Shown here piece after piece: positions 1-9,661 of a DNA stretch of 64,000 nt (its first letter is position 1; each line of letters starts with the position of its first letter). Origin of the DNA: Aequorivita todarodis (lineage in GTDB: Bacteria > Bacteroidota > Bacteroidia > Flavobacteriales > Flavobacteriaceae); assembly GCF_028561335.1 (NCBI RefSeq), contig NZ_JAQQTG010000002.1, positions 1 to 64,000 of the forward strand. Direction: 5' to 3'. The position numbers and the translations under genes are program-made. The notes beneath the pieces are model-generated. The model was given only the letters and a program-made list of their open reading frames with translations, was not told where the DNA came from and ran no database searches.

Positions 1-1765
1 TGCCGTGGTAGGTGATGTTGTAGCGCGAGGACGGCTCCCCGTCCAGCACCAGCGCGTTGAACTCCGCCGCCAGATCGACCCACTCGCCCCCGTCACCGTC
101 CGCGTCGCAGTAGCTCGCGCTCACCGGCACTAGGCCAGCGATGGCACGGCTGAAGTAGATCTTGAAGTCCGTCAGGTCAAAACAGCTGCCCGTGTTGTCC
201 TCGATGCGCGCATAGATGGTCTGCGGGGACGGCGGGACGATGATGTGCACCCCGCCCAATATCTCGTTGGTATCGTCAAAACTGTCCTGGTAGGTCTGGT
301 AGTACTTTATCGTGAAAAGCGCAGGGTCCTGCCCGCCCAAAATGTTCGCGTCGTTGTCCCTCAGGTTGAAGACACCCGCGGTCGTGCCGTAATCGCACTG
401 GTACAAATTTACCGGGGGGTTCGCAATGGGCTGGGGCGCAAGAACAAGGTTAAATTGGGTAGTTGCATAACAACTTGGAACTGTATTGCTTTCAACTCTA
501 GCAAAAATAAATTCGGACCCAGTAACAACATGTGGTTGGGGCAATGGGTTAATCCCAGCAATTGCATCTGCAGGATTCGCATGATACGTTACTGTATATT
601 GCGCAGGATTCTGTCCATTAAGAATAACAGCATCAAAAGTTGTGTTTAGGTCAATAGACTCTTGTCCAGGAACACCCACATCGCATAAGTAATGGGGGCT
701 TGCAGGAGCTGTTGCAGTTGCGGCCGCAAAGCTAATTTCAAAAGAATCAATCGCATAACAAGTTCCGCTCGGTTCTTCAATACGGACCCAAATTATTTCA
801 GATGAACCAACAATGGGATATGCATTTGCAGGAATTATAGGATTACTATCATTCATTGCGTCCAATTGATTATGGTGATAAGTAATCTCAAACAACGGAT
901 CTTGCCCACCCCGAACATCGTCATCATTTTCGGTCAAATCAAAAATTCCGGGATTGGTGCCATCATCACAGATAGAAAGATCTAATGGAGGACTTGCGAT
1001 TATCGGCTGAGGATAGAAAACTACATCAAAGTGTTCTGAATCAGTAACGCCTCCCGGCAAAAATATATCAGCTTTATAATATCCTGTTGTAGTAACAGAT
1101 AATGTAGGCGAAGTTTCCGCCGGAACAAATGGAAAAAATATGCCTGATCCAATAGGATTTTCATAAAACCATTCATATCCTAAAGCATTTGGAGTTGTTG
1201 CGTCCAGAATCACCGTTTCTCCATCACAAGCCGAGGTTTGTACAATGGAACAGTCAAAAGCATCAGGGTCTCCAAACGTTAAATTGAAAATATCCGGAGT
1301 ATTTGAAAATCTATCAACTACAATGATAACCTCGTCACCCGGAACCAGACTCAAAAACTGAACTTGCCCATCCCCAACGGCCGTTTCACAAAAATCGGTT
1401 GCCGTAAGGTTCAACCCTGTATCGTATTCACCCGCAGAGGGAGCATCATAACTGGCCCTATCAGCCACCCCAAGGTTATTACAGTCTGCATTGACCCATA
1501 CCGCAAAATCGTAATCAACGTTTCCAGTTGGTTCAATCTGAAATGTAAAATTTGTGGCCTGCATAATTGCAAGTCTGAACCAAATAGTACGTGTACCTTG
1601 AAGGATTTGGCAGCCGGTGTCAATGGTTATTGGAGATGGATCTACGGCATTGTTCTGCAAACCATCCTGACTATCACAGATAGGAATAAGGATGTCGCAA
1701 ACCTGAGCTTGTACTGTTGCAAAAGAGACTAAAGAAAGTGCTAATAAAAGTATTAATTTTTTCAT
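1..1765 (-). CDS. Large secreted repeat-containing surface protein, 3' part cut by the window
   Basis: An uninterrupted minus-strand frame starts at ATG 1765-1763 and has no stop before base 1, so at least 588 residues are present and the C-terminus is missing. The N-terminus is a clear signal peptide (MKKLILLLALSLVSF, then ATVQAQ). After a region of about 200 residues come repeated modules of about 100 residues that share a core: a CD or CDxGT motif, then F-[DN]-L-x-x-[ND]-D and GGQDP, an ITYH-like strand, and an IxxRIE strand. At least two modules share the GGQDP core, and a third has a NGQNP variant. This is the layout of flavobacterial cell-surface adhesins that normally end in a T9SS sorting domain; that end is not visible here. 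Bases 1-420 are about 60% GC, against about 40% after about 480, although the frame and the repeat module continue. The family assignment is inferred from architecture. Confidence 0.8.
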   Translation of the reverse strand, partial: MKKLILLLALSLVSFATVQAQVCDILIPICDSQDGLQNNAVDPSPITIDTGCQILQGTRTIWFRLAIMQATNFTFQIEPTGNVDYDFAVWVNADCNNLGVADRASYDAPSAGEYDTGLNLTATDFCETAVGDGQVQFLSLVPGDEVIIVVDRFSNTPDIFNLTFGDPDAFDCSIVQTSACDGETVILDATTPNALGYEWFYENPIGSGIFFPFVPAETSPTLSVTTTGYYKADIFLPGGVTDSEHFDVVFYPQPIIASPPLDLSICDDGTNPGIFDLTENDDDVRGGQDPLFEITYHHNQLDAMNDSNPIIPANAYPIVGSSEIIWVRIEEPSGTCYAIDSFEISFAAATATAPASPHYLCDVGVPGQESIDLNTTFDAVILNGQNPAQYTVTYHANPADAIAGINPLPQPHVVTGSEFIFARVESNTVPSCYATTQFNLVLAPQPIANPPVNLYQCDYGTTAGVFNLRDNDANILGGQDPALFTIKYYQTYQDSFDDTNEILGGVHIIVPPSPQTIYARIEDNTGSCFDLTDFKIYFSRAIAGLVPVSASYCDADGDGGEWVDLAAEFNALVLDGEPSSRYNITYHG

Positions 1766-1800
1766 TGAGGGGATATTAATGCTATCAAAGGGTACTGTTT

Positions 1801-2130
1801 TTATATTTTCTTGAATGGAATTGTTTTTACTTCCGAACCGTCAATTATAAATCGTATTTCATACAATCCATTTTCTAAAAAAGAAAAATCTGTTTTCATT
1901 ACTTGAGGGCCTTCGCTTTTACTTATTTCTTTTGTTAAGACATTACTATTTCTTGAGATTATCACATATTTTACGGTTTTGCTTTCGGTAAATTCAAAGC
2001 TTAAAATTGCGCTAGAAACCACCTCAAGAGGTTCCATGGAAATTGTTGTTTCATAATTCGAAACAGTGTTTTGTTGCCCATATACTAAAGAAACAAAAAG
2101 AAAGGCGATAAAAATAGGAAACTTTTTCAT
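1801..2130 (-). CDS. Small secreted hypothetical protein
   Basis: 109 residues with a signal peptide (MKKFPIFIAFLFVSLVYGQQ). The rest is predicted beta-rich and ends with a short strand pattern, GLYEIRFIIDG then a basic tail IPFKKI, which recalls the last strands of T9SS type A sorting domains (GxYxxxI...KxI.K). The conserved PNP motif of such domains is not evident, so this is only a resemblance. It lies upstream of, and in the same direction as, the large surface protein, 35 bp before its start, so the two could be co-transcribed. No function can be assigned. Confidence 0.7.
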   Translation of the reverse strand: MKKFPIFIAFLFVSLVYGQQNTVSNYETTISMEPLEVVSSAILSFEFTESKTVKYVIISRNSNVLTKEISKSEGPQVMKTDFSFLENGLYEIRFIIDGSEVKTIPFKKI

Positions 2131-2238
2131 GTGCTTTTAAATAATTTTTTGCGAAAATTAAGAAAATTTTATGAAAGCAGAAGGTTTAAAGTCTTAAAAA
2201 TAAGAAGTTCGAGTTTTCAGTACCAAAATGCTATTGCG

Positions 2239-2246
2239 TATCTTTG
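2239..2246 (+). promoter_or_regulatory. Bacteroidota -7 box of the folE promoter
   Basis: TATCTTTG followed by C matches the Bacteroidota -7 consensus TAnnTTTG exactly. It lies 29 bp before the folE start codon. A weak TTTTC stands about where a -33 TTTG would be. Confidence 0.6.
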
Positions 2247-2275
2247 CAGGCCTAAATGAAAAGTTATTTTAATAA

Positions 2276-2953
2276 ATGGATCTAGAAAGACACTTGAAAG
2301 AAATAGAAGCCATGGGCAATGACCACATTAGCGGCTCCACCGAAACGCCCATGCGCCCTGATGCTTTTGAGCTTAGCGATATTGAAAAAATTGCAAGTAT
2401 TAAAAAAGATGTTCAAAACATTATGCACACCTTGGGCCTCGATCTTACGGACGACAGCCTAAAAGGCACCCCAACCCGGGTCGCAAAAATGTTTGTACAG
2501 GAAATTTTTGGTGGACTTCATCCAGACAGACGCCCAAAAGCTTCTACTTTTGAGAATAAATACAAATACCAGGAAATGCTGGTAGAGAAAAATATCACCC
2601 TCTACTCTACCTGCGAGCACCATTTGCTTCCCATTGTTGGGAAAGCGCATATTGCCTATATTTCCAACGGCTCCGTGGTGGGGCTTTCAAAAATGAACCG
2701 AATTGTTGATTATTACGCAAAACGCCCGCAGGTCCAGGAACGGTTAACGATGCAAATAGTGAAAGAGCTGCAACAGGTTCTGAATACGGAAGATGTTGCC
2801 TGCGTAATTGACGCCAAACACCTCTGCGTAAATTCCCGCGGCATTCGCGATATTGATAGCAGTACGGTGACCAGTGAATTTGGTGGCGCCTTCAAAAACG
2901 CCGAAACACGTAGGGAGTTTTTGGATTATATTAAGCTGGATACGGAGTTTTGA
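2276..2953 (+). CDS. folE: GTP cyclohydrolase I FolE
   Basis: Catalyses GTP to 7,8-dihydroneopterin triphosphate, the first step of tetrahydrofolate (and queuosine precursor) synthesis in the cytosol. The 225-residue protein has the family signature: the zinc ligands C113 and H116 in CEHHLLP, C184 in [11 protein letters not shown], and the [15 protein letters not shown] segment between them. The N-terminal extension of about 40 residues is normal for Bacteroidota. The start is supported by a good -7 box 29 bp upstream. It is followed by cysS in the same direction, separated by a low-complexity repeat. The window also carries queE and folD from related pathways, but not adjacent. Confidence 0.97.
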   Translation: MDLERHLKEIEAMGNDHISGSTETPMRPDAFELSDIEKIASIKKDVQNIMHTLGLDLTDDSLKGTPTRVAKMFVQEIFGGLHPDRRPKASTFENKYKYQEMLVEKNITLYSTCEHHLLPIVGKAHIAYISNGSVVGLSKMNRIVDYYAKRPQVQERLTMQIVKELQQVLNTEDVACVIDAKHLCVNSRGIRDIDSSTVTSEFGGAFKNAETRREFLDYIKLDTEF

Positions 2954-2958
2954 GGGAA

Positions 2959-3022
2959 AATGCAAATCCCAAATCCCAAATTCCAACTTTGAATCTCGAA
3001 TTTTGAATCTTGAATCCAGCAC
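2959..3022. repeat. CCAAATCCC / GAATCTTGAATC low-complexity intergenic repeat
   Basis: The folE-cysS gap consists of two short-period arrays, CAAATCCCAAATCCC and then GAATCTCGAATTTTGAATC. The same first array recurs before the HerA-like gene (22741-22937) and after it (24511-24575). The array fills exactly the place where a start codon for cysS would be expected. Confidence 0.7.
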
Positions 3023-3023
3023 A

Positions 3024-4499
3024 TTGAAACAGCAAGACTTATATATTTACAATTCGCTTACCAAAAGCAAGGAAAAATTCAATCCAATTCATGAAGGCGC
3101 AGTAGGGATGTACGTTTGCGGCCCTACGGTTTACAGCAATGTGCATTTGGGCAATTGCCGGACCTTTCTTTCTTTCGATTTGGTTTTTCGCTATTTGAAA
3201 CATTTGGGCTACAAAGTGCGCTATGTGCGGAACATTACCGATGCCGGACATTTGGAAAACGACGGGGAAAGCGGCGACGACCCCATTCTGAAAAAAGCCA
3301 GAATCGAGCAATTGGAACCGATGGAAGTGGTTCAAAAATACACGGTTGATTTTCATACCACTATGGCAAAGTTCAACGCCTTGCCGCCGAGTATTGAACC
3401 CACGGCTACCGGCCACATTATTGAACAAATCCATATTGTTGAAAAAATAATCAAGGAAGGTTTTGCCTACGAAAGAAACGGCTCGGTTTATTTTGATGTG
3501 CTAAAATTCAACGAAACCAACCATTACGGAAAACTGAGCGGCAGGCAATTGGAAGATATGATTGCCAACACCCGTGAACTTTCGGCGCAGACCGATAAAA
3601 AAAACCCACAGGATTTTGCGCTTTGGAAAAAAGCCGAACCCCAGCACATTATGCGCTGGCCATCGCCGTGGAGCGAAGGTTTCCCCGGGTGGCATTTGGA
3701 ATGTACCGCAATGAGCACCAAATATTTGGGCAATAATTTCGACATTCACGGCGGCGGAATGGATCTGAAATTCCCACATCACGAATGCGAGATTGCACAG
3801 GCCGAGGCTTGCAATCACACTTCGCCCGTAAATTATTGGATGCACGCGAATATGCTTACGCTGAACGGCAAAAAAATGTCGAAATCCACCGGAAACTATA
3901 TTCTTCCCAATGAAATGTTCACAGGTGAAAACGATATTTTGAGCAAGCCCTTCTCTCCTACCGTCACGAAATTCTTTATGTACCAAGCACATTACCGGAG
4001 CATTCTGGATTTCAGTAACGATGCTTTGGAAGCTTCGGAAAAAGGGTTCAATCGGTTGATGGATGCACAAAGAATATTGAAAAATATTATTGCTTCGGAA
4101 AAAAGCAGTTTAGATATTGAAAGCTGGCGAAAAGCTTGTTATGAAGCTATGAATGACGATTTCAACAGCCCTATTTTGATAGCACATCTTTTTGAAGCGG
4201 TAAAGTTTATAAATTCCTTAAAGGAAGAAAAGGAAACTATTTCCGCAAGCGACTTGGAATTGCTGAAGCAAACGATGAATGATTTCCTTTTTGATGTTTT
4301 GGGATTGGAGGACAGCGTTTCAGAAAGCTCACAGGACGGCGAAAAACTTTCGGCCGCGGTGGAACTTCTTATTCAATTGCGGAACCAGGCCCGCGCCAAT
4401 AAAGATTTCGCGATGAGCGATAAAATTCGAGATGAACTTTCAGCAAAAGGAATTCAACTGAAAGATGGAAAAGACGGAACTACTTTTTCGTTGAGTTAG
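3024..4499 (+). CDS. cysS: Cysteine--tRNA ligase
   Basis: Charges tRNA-Cys. Class I synthetase signatures are present: the HIGH-like segment in [11 protein letters not shown], preceded by the zinc-binding MYVCGPT, the zinc-site [11 protein letters not shown] segment, and KMSKS in [10 protein letters not shown]. The length from the start chosen here is 491 residues, the usual size. There is no ATG near the expected start. The open frame runs back to an ATG at 2874 inside folE, but the extra 50 residues are encoded by folE codons out of frame and by an intergenic repeat, so they are unlikely to be protein. The TTG at 3024 immediately before [11 protein letters not shown] is the best start. The gene downstream is yidD. 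Confidence 0.95.
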   Translation: MKQQDLYIYNSLTKSKEKFNPIHEGAVGMYVCGPTVYSNVHLGNCRTFLSFDLVFRYLKHLGYKVRYVRNITDAGHLENDGESGDDPILKKARIEQLEPMEVVQKYTVDFHTTMAKFNALPPSIEPTATGHIIEQIHIVEKIIKEGFAYERNGSVYFDVLKFNETNHYGKLSGRQLEDMIANTRELSAQTDKKNPQDFALWKKAEPQHIMRWPSPWSEGFPGWHLECTAMSTKYLGNNFDIHGGGMDLKFPHHECEIAQAEACNHTSPVNYWMHANMLTLNGKKMSKSTGNYILPNEMFTGENDILSKPFSPTVTKFFMYQAHYRSILDFSNDALEASEKGFNRLMDAQRILKNIIASEKSSLDIESWRKACYEAMNDDFNSPILIAHLFEAVKFINSLKEEKETISASDLELLKQTMNDFLFDVLGLEDSVSESSQDGEKLSAAVELLIQLRNQARANKDFAMSDKIRDELSAKGIQLKDGKDGTTFSLS

Positions 4500-4572
4500 G
4501 AAAAACCCTAACCCCTAAAGGGGAAAAAGCAACTTTTAAAAATAGCTCGCTGGCCCCTTCGAAGGGAAAATA
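4500..4572. repeat. CCCCTAAAGGGG-type intergenic hairpin
   Basis: Contains CCCTAACCCCTAAAGGGGAA and a second small palindrome, CCCCTTCGAAGGG. The same element appears at 48980-49010, and a variant (CCCCTAACCCCTGAGGGGG) forms the 3' end of the lgt reading frame at about 5910-5937. It may act as a weak transcription terminator. Confidence 0.5.
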
Positions 4573-4576
4573 GTTT

Positions 4577-4816
4577 ATGAAGAAAATTTTTACATATCCG
4601 TTTATCTTTTTAATTAGAGGGTATCAAAATTTTATTTCACCGCTATTGCCTTCAAGCTGTCGCTACACGCCTACGTGTTCGCATTATGCGGTGGAAGCAT
4701 TGCAAACCCACGGTTTGTTGAAAGGTGGCTGGCTTGCCGCAAAACGGATAGTTAGTTGCAACCCTTGGGGCGGTTCGGGCTATGACCCGGTTCCACCAAA
4801 AAAGAATAAAATTTAA
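4577..4816 (+). CDS. yidD: Membrane protein insertion efficiency factor YidD
   Basis: 79 residues with the full family signature: an N-terminal amphipathic segment, [20 protein letters not shown], then [11 protein letters not shown] and [12 protein letters not shown] near the C-terminus. YidD assists YidC-mediated membrane protein insertion. In many bacteria it lies in the rpmH-rnpA-yidC group; here it is isolated from those genes and sits between cysS and lgt, which is common in flavobacteria. Confidence 0.95.
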   Translation: MKKIFTYPFIFLIRGYQNFISPLLPSSCRYTPTCSHYAVEALQTHGLLKGGWLAAKRIVSCNPWGGSGYDPVPPKKNKI

Positions 4817-4820
4817 AACA

Positions 4821-4903
4821 CTATTGAATTATTGAACTGTTCCCCCTCAATAACTTAATAACTCAATAACTTAATAACTCAATAACTTAGTAACCTAATA
4901 ACC
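4821..4903. repeat. CTCAATAA / TTATTGAG octamer array
   Basis: One degenerate TTATTGAA arm, then a run of CTCAATAACTTAATAA units, so the array is partly an inverted repeat. Members of the family recur at 24631-24680, 47941-47964, 61331-61424 and 62658-62726, always between co-directional genes or after a stop codon. Confidence 0.7.
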
Positions 4904-4994
4904 CCTCAAACTGAAATTTTCAAAATAAAATAATTACACTTCAATACTTTTTCGCTTTTGTTATCTTTACACGTCGCAAATAAAACTCCTATTT

Positions 4995-5939
4995 ATGCAC
5001 TATTTAAGTTTTACCTGGAATCCTTCCGAAGGAATTGACCTTGGTTTTTTTATGATCCGTTATTACAGCTTGATGTTTGTGGTAGCGTTTACCTTGGGAT
5101 GGATCTTAACCAAAAAGATTTTTGAGCGCGAAGGGCAACCGCAGGAAAAACTGGACAGCCTTTTCATTTATATGGTCGTAGCTGTATTGGTCGGCGCACG
5201 TTTGGGGCACGTTATTTTTTATCAACCCGAGCTTTTTGTGGACGATCCGCTATCGGTCTTTCTGCCAATACAAACCGTTCCCGAATTTGAATTTACGGGA
5301 TTTCAAGGTTTGGCAAGCCACGGGGCGGCAATCGCTATTTTGATCGCGATGTATTTTTATACAAAAAACGTAATCAAAAAACCTTTTCTTTGGATTATGG
5401 ACCGCATCGTAATTGCCGTTGCCGCCGGAGGAATTTTTGTACGAATCGGAAATTTTATGAATTCTGAAATTATCGGGAAACCTTCGGGCGATTTTCCGCT
5501 GGGCGTTCGTTTTGTGCACGAAGGCATCCGTAAGCAAGATGCCGTACAGGCCACGGGAATTCAAAATCCGGGCAAGGCTTATGATGCGATTGTACACAAC
5601 CCTCAATTTTCCGAATTGCTGAATTCCGTTCCTTTTCGGCATCCGGCACAGCTTTATGAAGCAGCGGGCTATGTGATTGTATTTTTGGTATGCTGGTATC
5701 TCTACTGGAAAACCGAACGCAGAAAGCAGATCGGCTATATTTTCGGGGTGTTTTTGATCCTTCTTTTTACCGTCCGTTTTTTGGTGGAATACGTAAAAGA
5801 AAGCCAAGGTGGATTTGAGTCGGCACTCGGTTTGCTTTCCACGGGGCAATGGCTCAGTATTCCTTTCATAATCGCAGGGATTTATATTATGTGGAAAGCT
5901 TCAAAAAAAAAGCCCCTAACCCCTGAGGGGGAAATTTAA
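4995..5939 (+). CDS. lgt: Prolipoprotein diacylglyceryl transferase
   Basis: Transfers the diacylglyceryl group to the lipobox cysteine of pre-lipoproteins in the inner membrane. 314 residues with about seven hydrophobic segments, the Lgt signature around RIGNFMNSEIIG (near residue 150), and HPAQLYEA (from residue 215). The last residues, KKKPLTPEGEI, are encoded by a copy of the CCCCTAACCCC...GGGG intergenic repeat that has been read into the gene, so the native C-terminus probably ended just before it. The stop codon overlaps the upstream end of the DUF192 open frame. Confidence 0.97.
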   Translation: MHYLSFTWNPSEGIDLGFFMIRYYSLMFVVAFTLGWILTKKIFEREGQPQEKLDSLFIYMVVAVLVGARLGHVIFYQPELFVDDPLSVFLPIQTVPEFEFTGFQGLASHGAAIAILIAMYFYTKNVIKKPFLWIMDRIVIAVAAGGIFVRIGNFMNSEIIGKPSGDFPLGVRFVHEGIRKQDAVQATGIQNPGKAYDAIVHNPQFSELLNSVPFRHPAQLYEAAGYVIVFLVCWYLYWKTERRKQIGYIFGVFLILLFTVRFLVEYVKESQGGFESALGLLSTGQWLSIPFIIAGIYIMWKASKKKPLTPEGEI

Positions 5940-5965
5940 TGTCCCGCAATTTTATTCAATTTAAA

Positions 5966-6460
5966 ATGAAAAAAATACTTATTTCCGCTTTGCTTGTGGC
6001 TTCCCTTGTCTCCTTAAGCAACTGCAATGACAATAAAACTTCAGAAGCAAAAAGTCTTACCAAAGAAATTACTTTTACGAAGGAAGGCGAATTGACCTTA
6101 ATGAAAAGCTCAAACGATTCAATAATAGCCACCCTTGATATTGAAATTGCCGATGACGAATATTCATCCCAAACGGGCTTGATGTACCGTCATTCCATGG
6201 CTGAAAACCAAGCGATGCTTTTTGTGTTCAACAATTCGCAGCGGCGTTCCTTTTATATGAAAAATACCGAGATTCCGCTGGATATAATTTATTTCGATTC
6301 TGAAAAAAAGCTCGTAAACATCCAAAAAAACGCAAAACCTTATGACGAAACCTCATTGCCTTCAGATGCGGCCTCGCAATATGTTTTGGAGGTGAACGCG
6401 GGACTTTCCGATGCATGGAAGCTTGAAAAGGGCGACAGAATTCAGTTTTCAAAAAATTGA
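5966..6460 (+). CDS. DUF192 domain lipoprotein
   Basis: 164 residues from the MKKILIS start, which begins a lipoprotein signal ending in the lipobox LSNC. An upstream in-frame ATG at 5939 overlaps the lgt stop codon but would put nine polar residues before the signal peptide, so 5966 is preferred. The mature part is a DUF192 domain with the family pattern: ADDE.....GLMYR, AMLFVFNNSQ, F.MKNT.IPLDIIYFD, and a C-terminal VLEVNAG....W.L..GD. DUF192 proteins are small exported proteins of unknown function. It is adjacent to lgt, whose product would lipidate it. Confidence 0.9.
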   Translation: MKKILISALLVASLVSLSNCNDNKTSEAKSLTKEITFTKEGELTLMKSSNDSIIATLDIEIADDEYSSQTGLMYRHSMAENQAMLFVFNNSQRRSFYMKNTEIPLDIIYFDSEKKLVNIQKNAKPYDETSLPSDAASQYVLEVNAGLSDAWKLEKGDRIQFSKN

Positions 6461-6519
6461 ATTTATAACAACAGTAGGAGCACGATAAATCGCGCGCCTA
6501 CTTTTGTTTTTTTACAATC

Positions 6520-6554
6520 AAAAAGACCTTTCCGGAAATTGGAAAGGTCTTTTT
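6520..6554. terminator. Bidirectional terminator between the DUF192 gene and secDF
   Basis: A perfect 14-bp stem, AAAAAGACCTTTCC / GGAAAGGTCTTTTT, with a 7-nt loop and T-rich flanks on both strands. It sits between two convergent genes and can end transcription from both. Confidence 0.9.
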
Positions 6555-6579
6555 TATTTATTCCGAAGAGATTGGCAAA

Positions 6580-9500
6580 TTATGCTTCCAAAGCAGGAGT
6601 ACCTTCTTCTTCTTTTTTATCGATCAGATCCTCCACTTTTTTGCGTTTCACGGTATCGTACATAATTGGCGTTGCAATGAACAACGATGAATAGGTACCT
6701 ACAACAATACCAACGATAATCGCAAACAACAATCCGCGGATGGATTCTGCCCCGAAAAAGAACATACACAACAACACGATAAGCGTGGTGAAGGACGTGT
6801 TCAAGGTTCTTCCCAGCGTGCTGCTTAAAGCCACGTCAATAATACGGTTCATTTTCCAACTTGGGTGTTCGCCAAAATATTCACGAATACGGTCAAACAC
6901 AATTACCGTATCGTTCAGCGAGTAACCGATTACCGTAAGTATCGCTGCGATGAAGGCTTGGTCAATCTCCATGCTGAAAGGCATAAATTTGTAAGTTAAG
7001 GAGAAAACCCCGAGCACAATCACAACGTCGTGGAATACGGCCGCAACCGCGCCCAAACTGAACTGCCATCTTCTAAAGCGCAGCAATATGTAAAGGAAAA
7101 CCACTACCAAGGAGCCAAATACCGCCCAAAAGGAGTCTTTCTTTATATCATCTGCAATGGTAGGGCTCACTTTGTAGTATTCCATTCTACCAATGGTTTT
7201 TCCTTCGCGGTCGCCCACAAAATCCTCATAGGTCATACCTGCTGGCATCTCTTTCTTAACGGTTTCAAAAAGCATATGCTCTATTTCCTCATCTACGTCG
7301 GTTCCAGTTTCGTCAACTTTATATTTGGTTGTAATCTTCAACTGGTTATCGCCTCCGTATGTTTTTGCCTCGGCACTTCCGAAGGTTTTAATAAGGTCAT
7401 TTTGGATTTCCTGCGAATTCACATCCTTGGCAAAACGAACGGTATAAGTACGTCCACCCACAAAATCCACACCTTGGTTAAGACCGTTAAAAAATAATGA
7501 GGAAACACTTATTATAAGTAAAATAGCAGAAAATATATACGCCATTTTACGTTTTTTCAAGAAATCAACGTGCACATTCGTGAAGAGATTTTTTGTGACA
7601 GAAGTAGAACAAGGCAATGGTTTCCCGTTCTTGGTATAGCTATCAATAAACAATCTGGTAATGAAGATAGCCGTAAACAATGAAGTGGCAATACCTATTA
7701 ATAAGGTAGTTGCAAAACCTTGGATGGGTCCGGTTCCGAATACCAAAAGAATCAAACCAGTAAGCCCCGTAGTGATGTTGGCATCAAGAATGGAGGACAA
7801 CGCATTGTTGAAACCATCCTTAATGGCATCTTTCTGCGCCTTGCCTTTCGCAATCTCTTCCTTGATCCTTTCAAAGATAAGTACGTTCGCATCTACAGAC
7901 ATACCCACGGTCAATACGATACCCGCAATCCCGGGAAGGGTAAGTACAGCTCCCAGTCCTGCCAAAATTCCGAAGATAAACAGAATGTTTACCATCAAGG
8001 CAATGTCAGCAAAGGCACCCGCTTTTCCATAATAACCAATCATCCATAAAAGCACAATGAAAAGTGCAATCACAAAAGACATTACCCCACTGTCAATAGC
8101 TTCGTGACCGAGGGTTGGCCCCACCACTTCGCCTTGAATAATCTCTGCGGAAGCTGGCAGTTTACCTGCACGCAACACATTGGCCAAATCCTGCCCTTGT
8201 GGTACGGTAAAATTTCCAGAAATCTGGCTACGGCCCCCGGCAATGGGACCTGAAGTTACTCCTGGTGCAGAGTAAACAATATCATCTAAAACAATAGCAA
8301 TCTGGCTTTGGTTTTGGTATGCATCGCCAGTCATTTGTTCCCAAACTTTCGCTCCTTGGCCGTTCATTTGCATTGAAACTACTACACGGCTCAAATTGTC
8401 ATACTCCTGTCTTGCATCAACAACAACGCTTCCTCCAAGGGGTGGAATATTGTCTCTATTTCCTTTCAACGCATAAAGTGAGGTAATTTCCTCTCCGTTC
8501 AATTGTGCATCGGCTTCAGGTAAGCCCCAAACAAATTTTGCATATCGCATTTCAGAAGGCAACAACGATTTTATCTGCGGATTTCGCAAATAACCATCTA
8601 TTACGGAAGTATCTTTTAATCTGAAAGTAGCAATCACAGGACCGCCTTGGCTGCCCAGGGAAACCATTTTTGAGAGGATCGGGTTGGCTTTGTTATCGTC
8701 GGCAAGGGAATCCTTCACATCTTGTCCGCCCAAAAGTTTACTTACATCGTCCTCTTCTGTTTTGGTTGAATCAACAACCGCTTGCGTCGTGTCGGCAGTT
8801 TTTGTGGTTTCGGTTTCAGCGGATGTCTTTGCCATTGCAATTTCACCGGCTTTGGCATCAGCAGCTTGCAGGAAGCCTGCCATTTCATCAAATTTATAAA
8901 CATCCCAGAATTCAAGCTGGGCGGTACTTTGAAGCAGTTTCTTAACCCTGTCAACATCCTTCGCGCCCGGAAGTTCTACAAGTATTCTTGCAGATTTCCC
9001 CAAACGCTGGATGTTTGGCTGGGTTACCCCAAATTTATCGATACGCTTTCTTAAAACTTCAAAGGCAGAAGTAATGGATTCGTCAATTTTCTTCTCTATA
9101 ATTGGTTTTACCTGGGCGTTGGTCATCCCAACATCAATTACATCTTCCAAGTTTTTGTTGAAGAAAATATCCGGCGAAGCAAGTTCGTTATCGCCCGGCA
9201 GCGCCTCAAAAGCCTTGAAGAAAGACTCTAAGTATGTTTCTTGGCTATTTTTTTGAAGCTCCGTGGCATTTTCCAAAGCTTGGTTAAATGCCGGGTCTTT
9301 GGTATTGTTTGCCAATCCTTTCAAGATATCTTTTACCGAAACCTCAAGGATTACGTTGATACCCCCTTTAAGGTCGAGACCTTTGTTCAGTTCCTTCTCT
9401 TTTGCGGTTTTGTAGTCTATTCCCAAGAAGACTGACTGGTTGGCAACAGAATCGAGGTAACGGGCCTCTGCGGTGTCCCGCTTGTGTGGTTCGTCTGCAG

Positions 9501-9630
9501 AAAATTTGCTGTTTGCAAACTCCTTAGCGCTGTCTTCCACTTTGTTCGCCACATAAGTGAAGGAGAGCTGATAAATACTTACCAACCCAAAAAGGATGGC
9601 AAATACGGTAATTAGTCCTTTGTTTTGCAT
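6580..9630 (-). CDS. secDF: Protein translocase SecDF fusion
   Basis: 1016-residue fusion of SecD and SecF, the proton-driven helpers of Sec protein export in the inner membrane. SecD comes first, with an N-terminal membrane anchor, the large P1 periplasmic domain (RKRIDKFGVTQPNIQRLG, VELPGAKD), and a membrane block with GMSVDANVLIFERI near residue 575. SecF follows, with GYSLNDTVIVFDRI near residue 907. The stretch between P1 and the second half of SecD holds a long acidic insertion rich in E, T, D and K (about residues 265-320), seen in other Bacteroidota. The C-terminal tail is charged. The gene has its own promoter (9680-9711) and terminator. Confidence 0.97.
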   Translation of the reverse strand: MQNKGLITVFAILFGLVSIYQLSFTYVANKVEDSAKEFANSKFSADEPHKRDTAEARYLDSVANQSVFLGIDYKTAKEKELNKGLDLKGGINVILEVSVKDILKGLANNTKDPAFNQALENATELQKNSQETYLESFFKAFEALPGDNELASPDIFFNKNLEDVIDVGMTNAQVKPIIEKKIDESITSAFEVLRKRIDKFGVTQPNIQRLGKSARILVELPGAKDVDRVKKLLQSTAQLEFWDVYKFDEMAGFLQAADAKAGEIAMAKTSAETETTKTADTTQAVVDSTKTEEDDVSKLLGGQDVKDSLADDNKANPILSKMVSLGSQGGPVIATFRLKDTSVIDGYLRNPQIKSLLPSEMRYAKFVWGLPEADAQLNGEEITSLYALKGNRDNIPPLGGSVVVDARQEYDNLSRVVVSMQMNGQGAKVWEQMTGDAYQNQSQIAIVLDDIVYSAPGVTSGPIAGGRSQISGNFTVPQGQDLANVLRAGKLPASAEIIQGEVVGPTLGHEAIDSGVMSFVIALFIVLLWMIGYYGKAGAFADIALMVNILFIFGILAGLGAVLTLPGIAGIVLTVGMSVDANVLIFERIKEEIAKGKAQKDAIKDGFNNALSSILDANITTGLTGLILLVFGTGPIQGFATTLLIGIATSLFTAIFITRLFIDSYTKNGKPLPCSTSVTKNLFTNVHVDFLKKRKMAYIFSAILLIISVSSLFFNGLNQGVDFVGGRTYTVRFAKDVNSQEIQNDLIKTFGSAEAKTYGGDNQLKITTKYKVDETGTDVDEEIEHMLFETVKKEMPAGMTYEDFVGDREGKTIGRMEYYKVSPTIADDIKKDSFWAVFGSLVVVFLYILLRFRRWQFSLGAVAAVFHDVVIVLGVFSLTYKFMPFSMEIDQAFIAAILTVIGYSLNDTVIVFDRIREYFGEHPSWKMNRIIDVALSSTLGRTLNTSFTTLIVLLCMFFFGAESIRGLLFAIIVGIVVGTYSSLFIATPIMYDTVKRKKVEDLIDKKEEEGTPALEA

Positions 9631-9661
9631 GATATATTTTTTTGGTCAGATTTCTTTTTAT

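Noticed and set aside
245-1732. Plus-strand open frames of 70-135 codons over the surface protein gene
   Set aside because: They lie antisense to a continuous minus-strand gene with a signal peptide and repeats; their translations have no domains.
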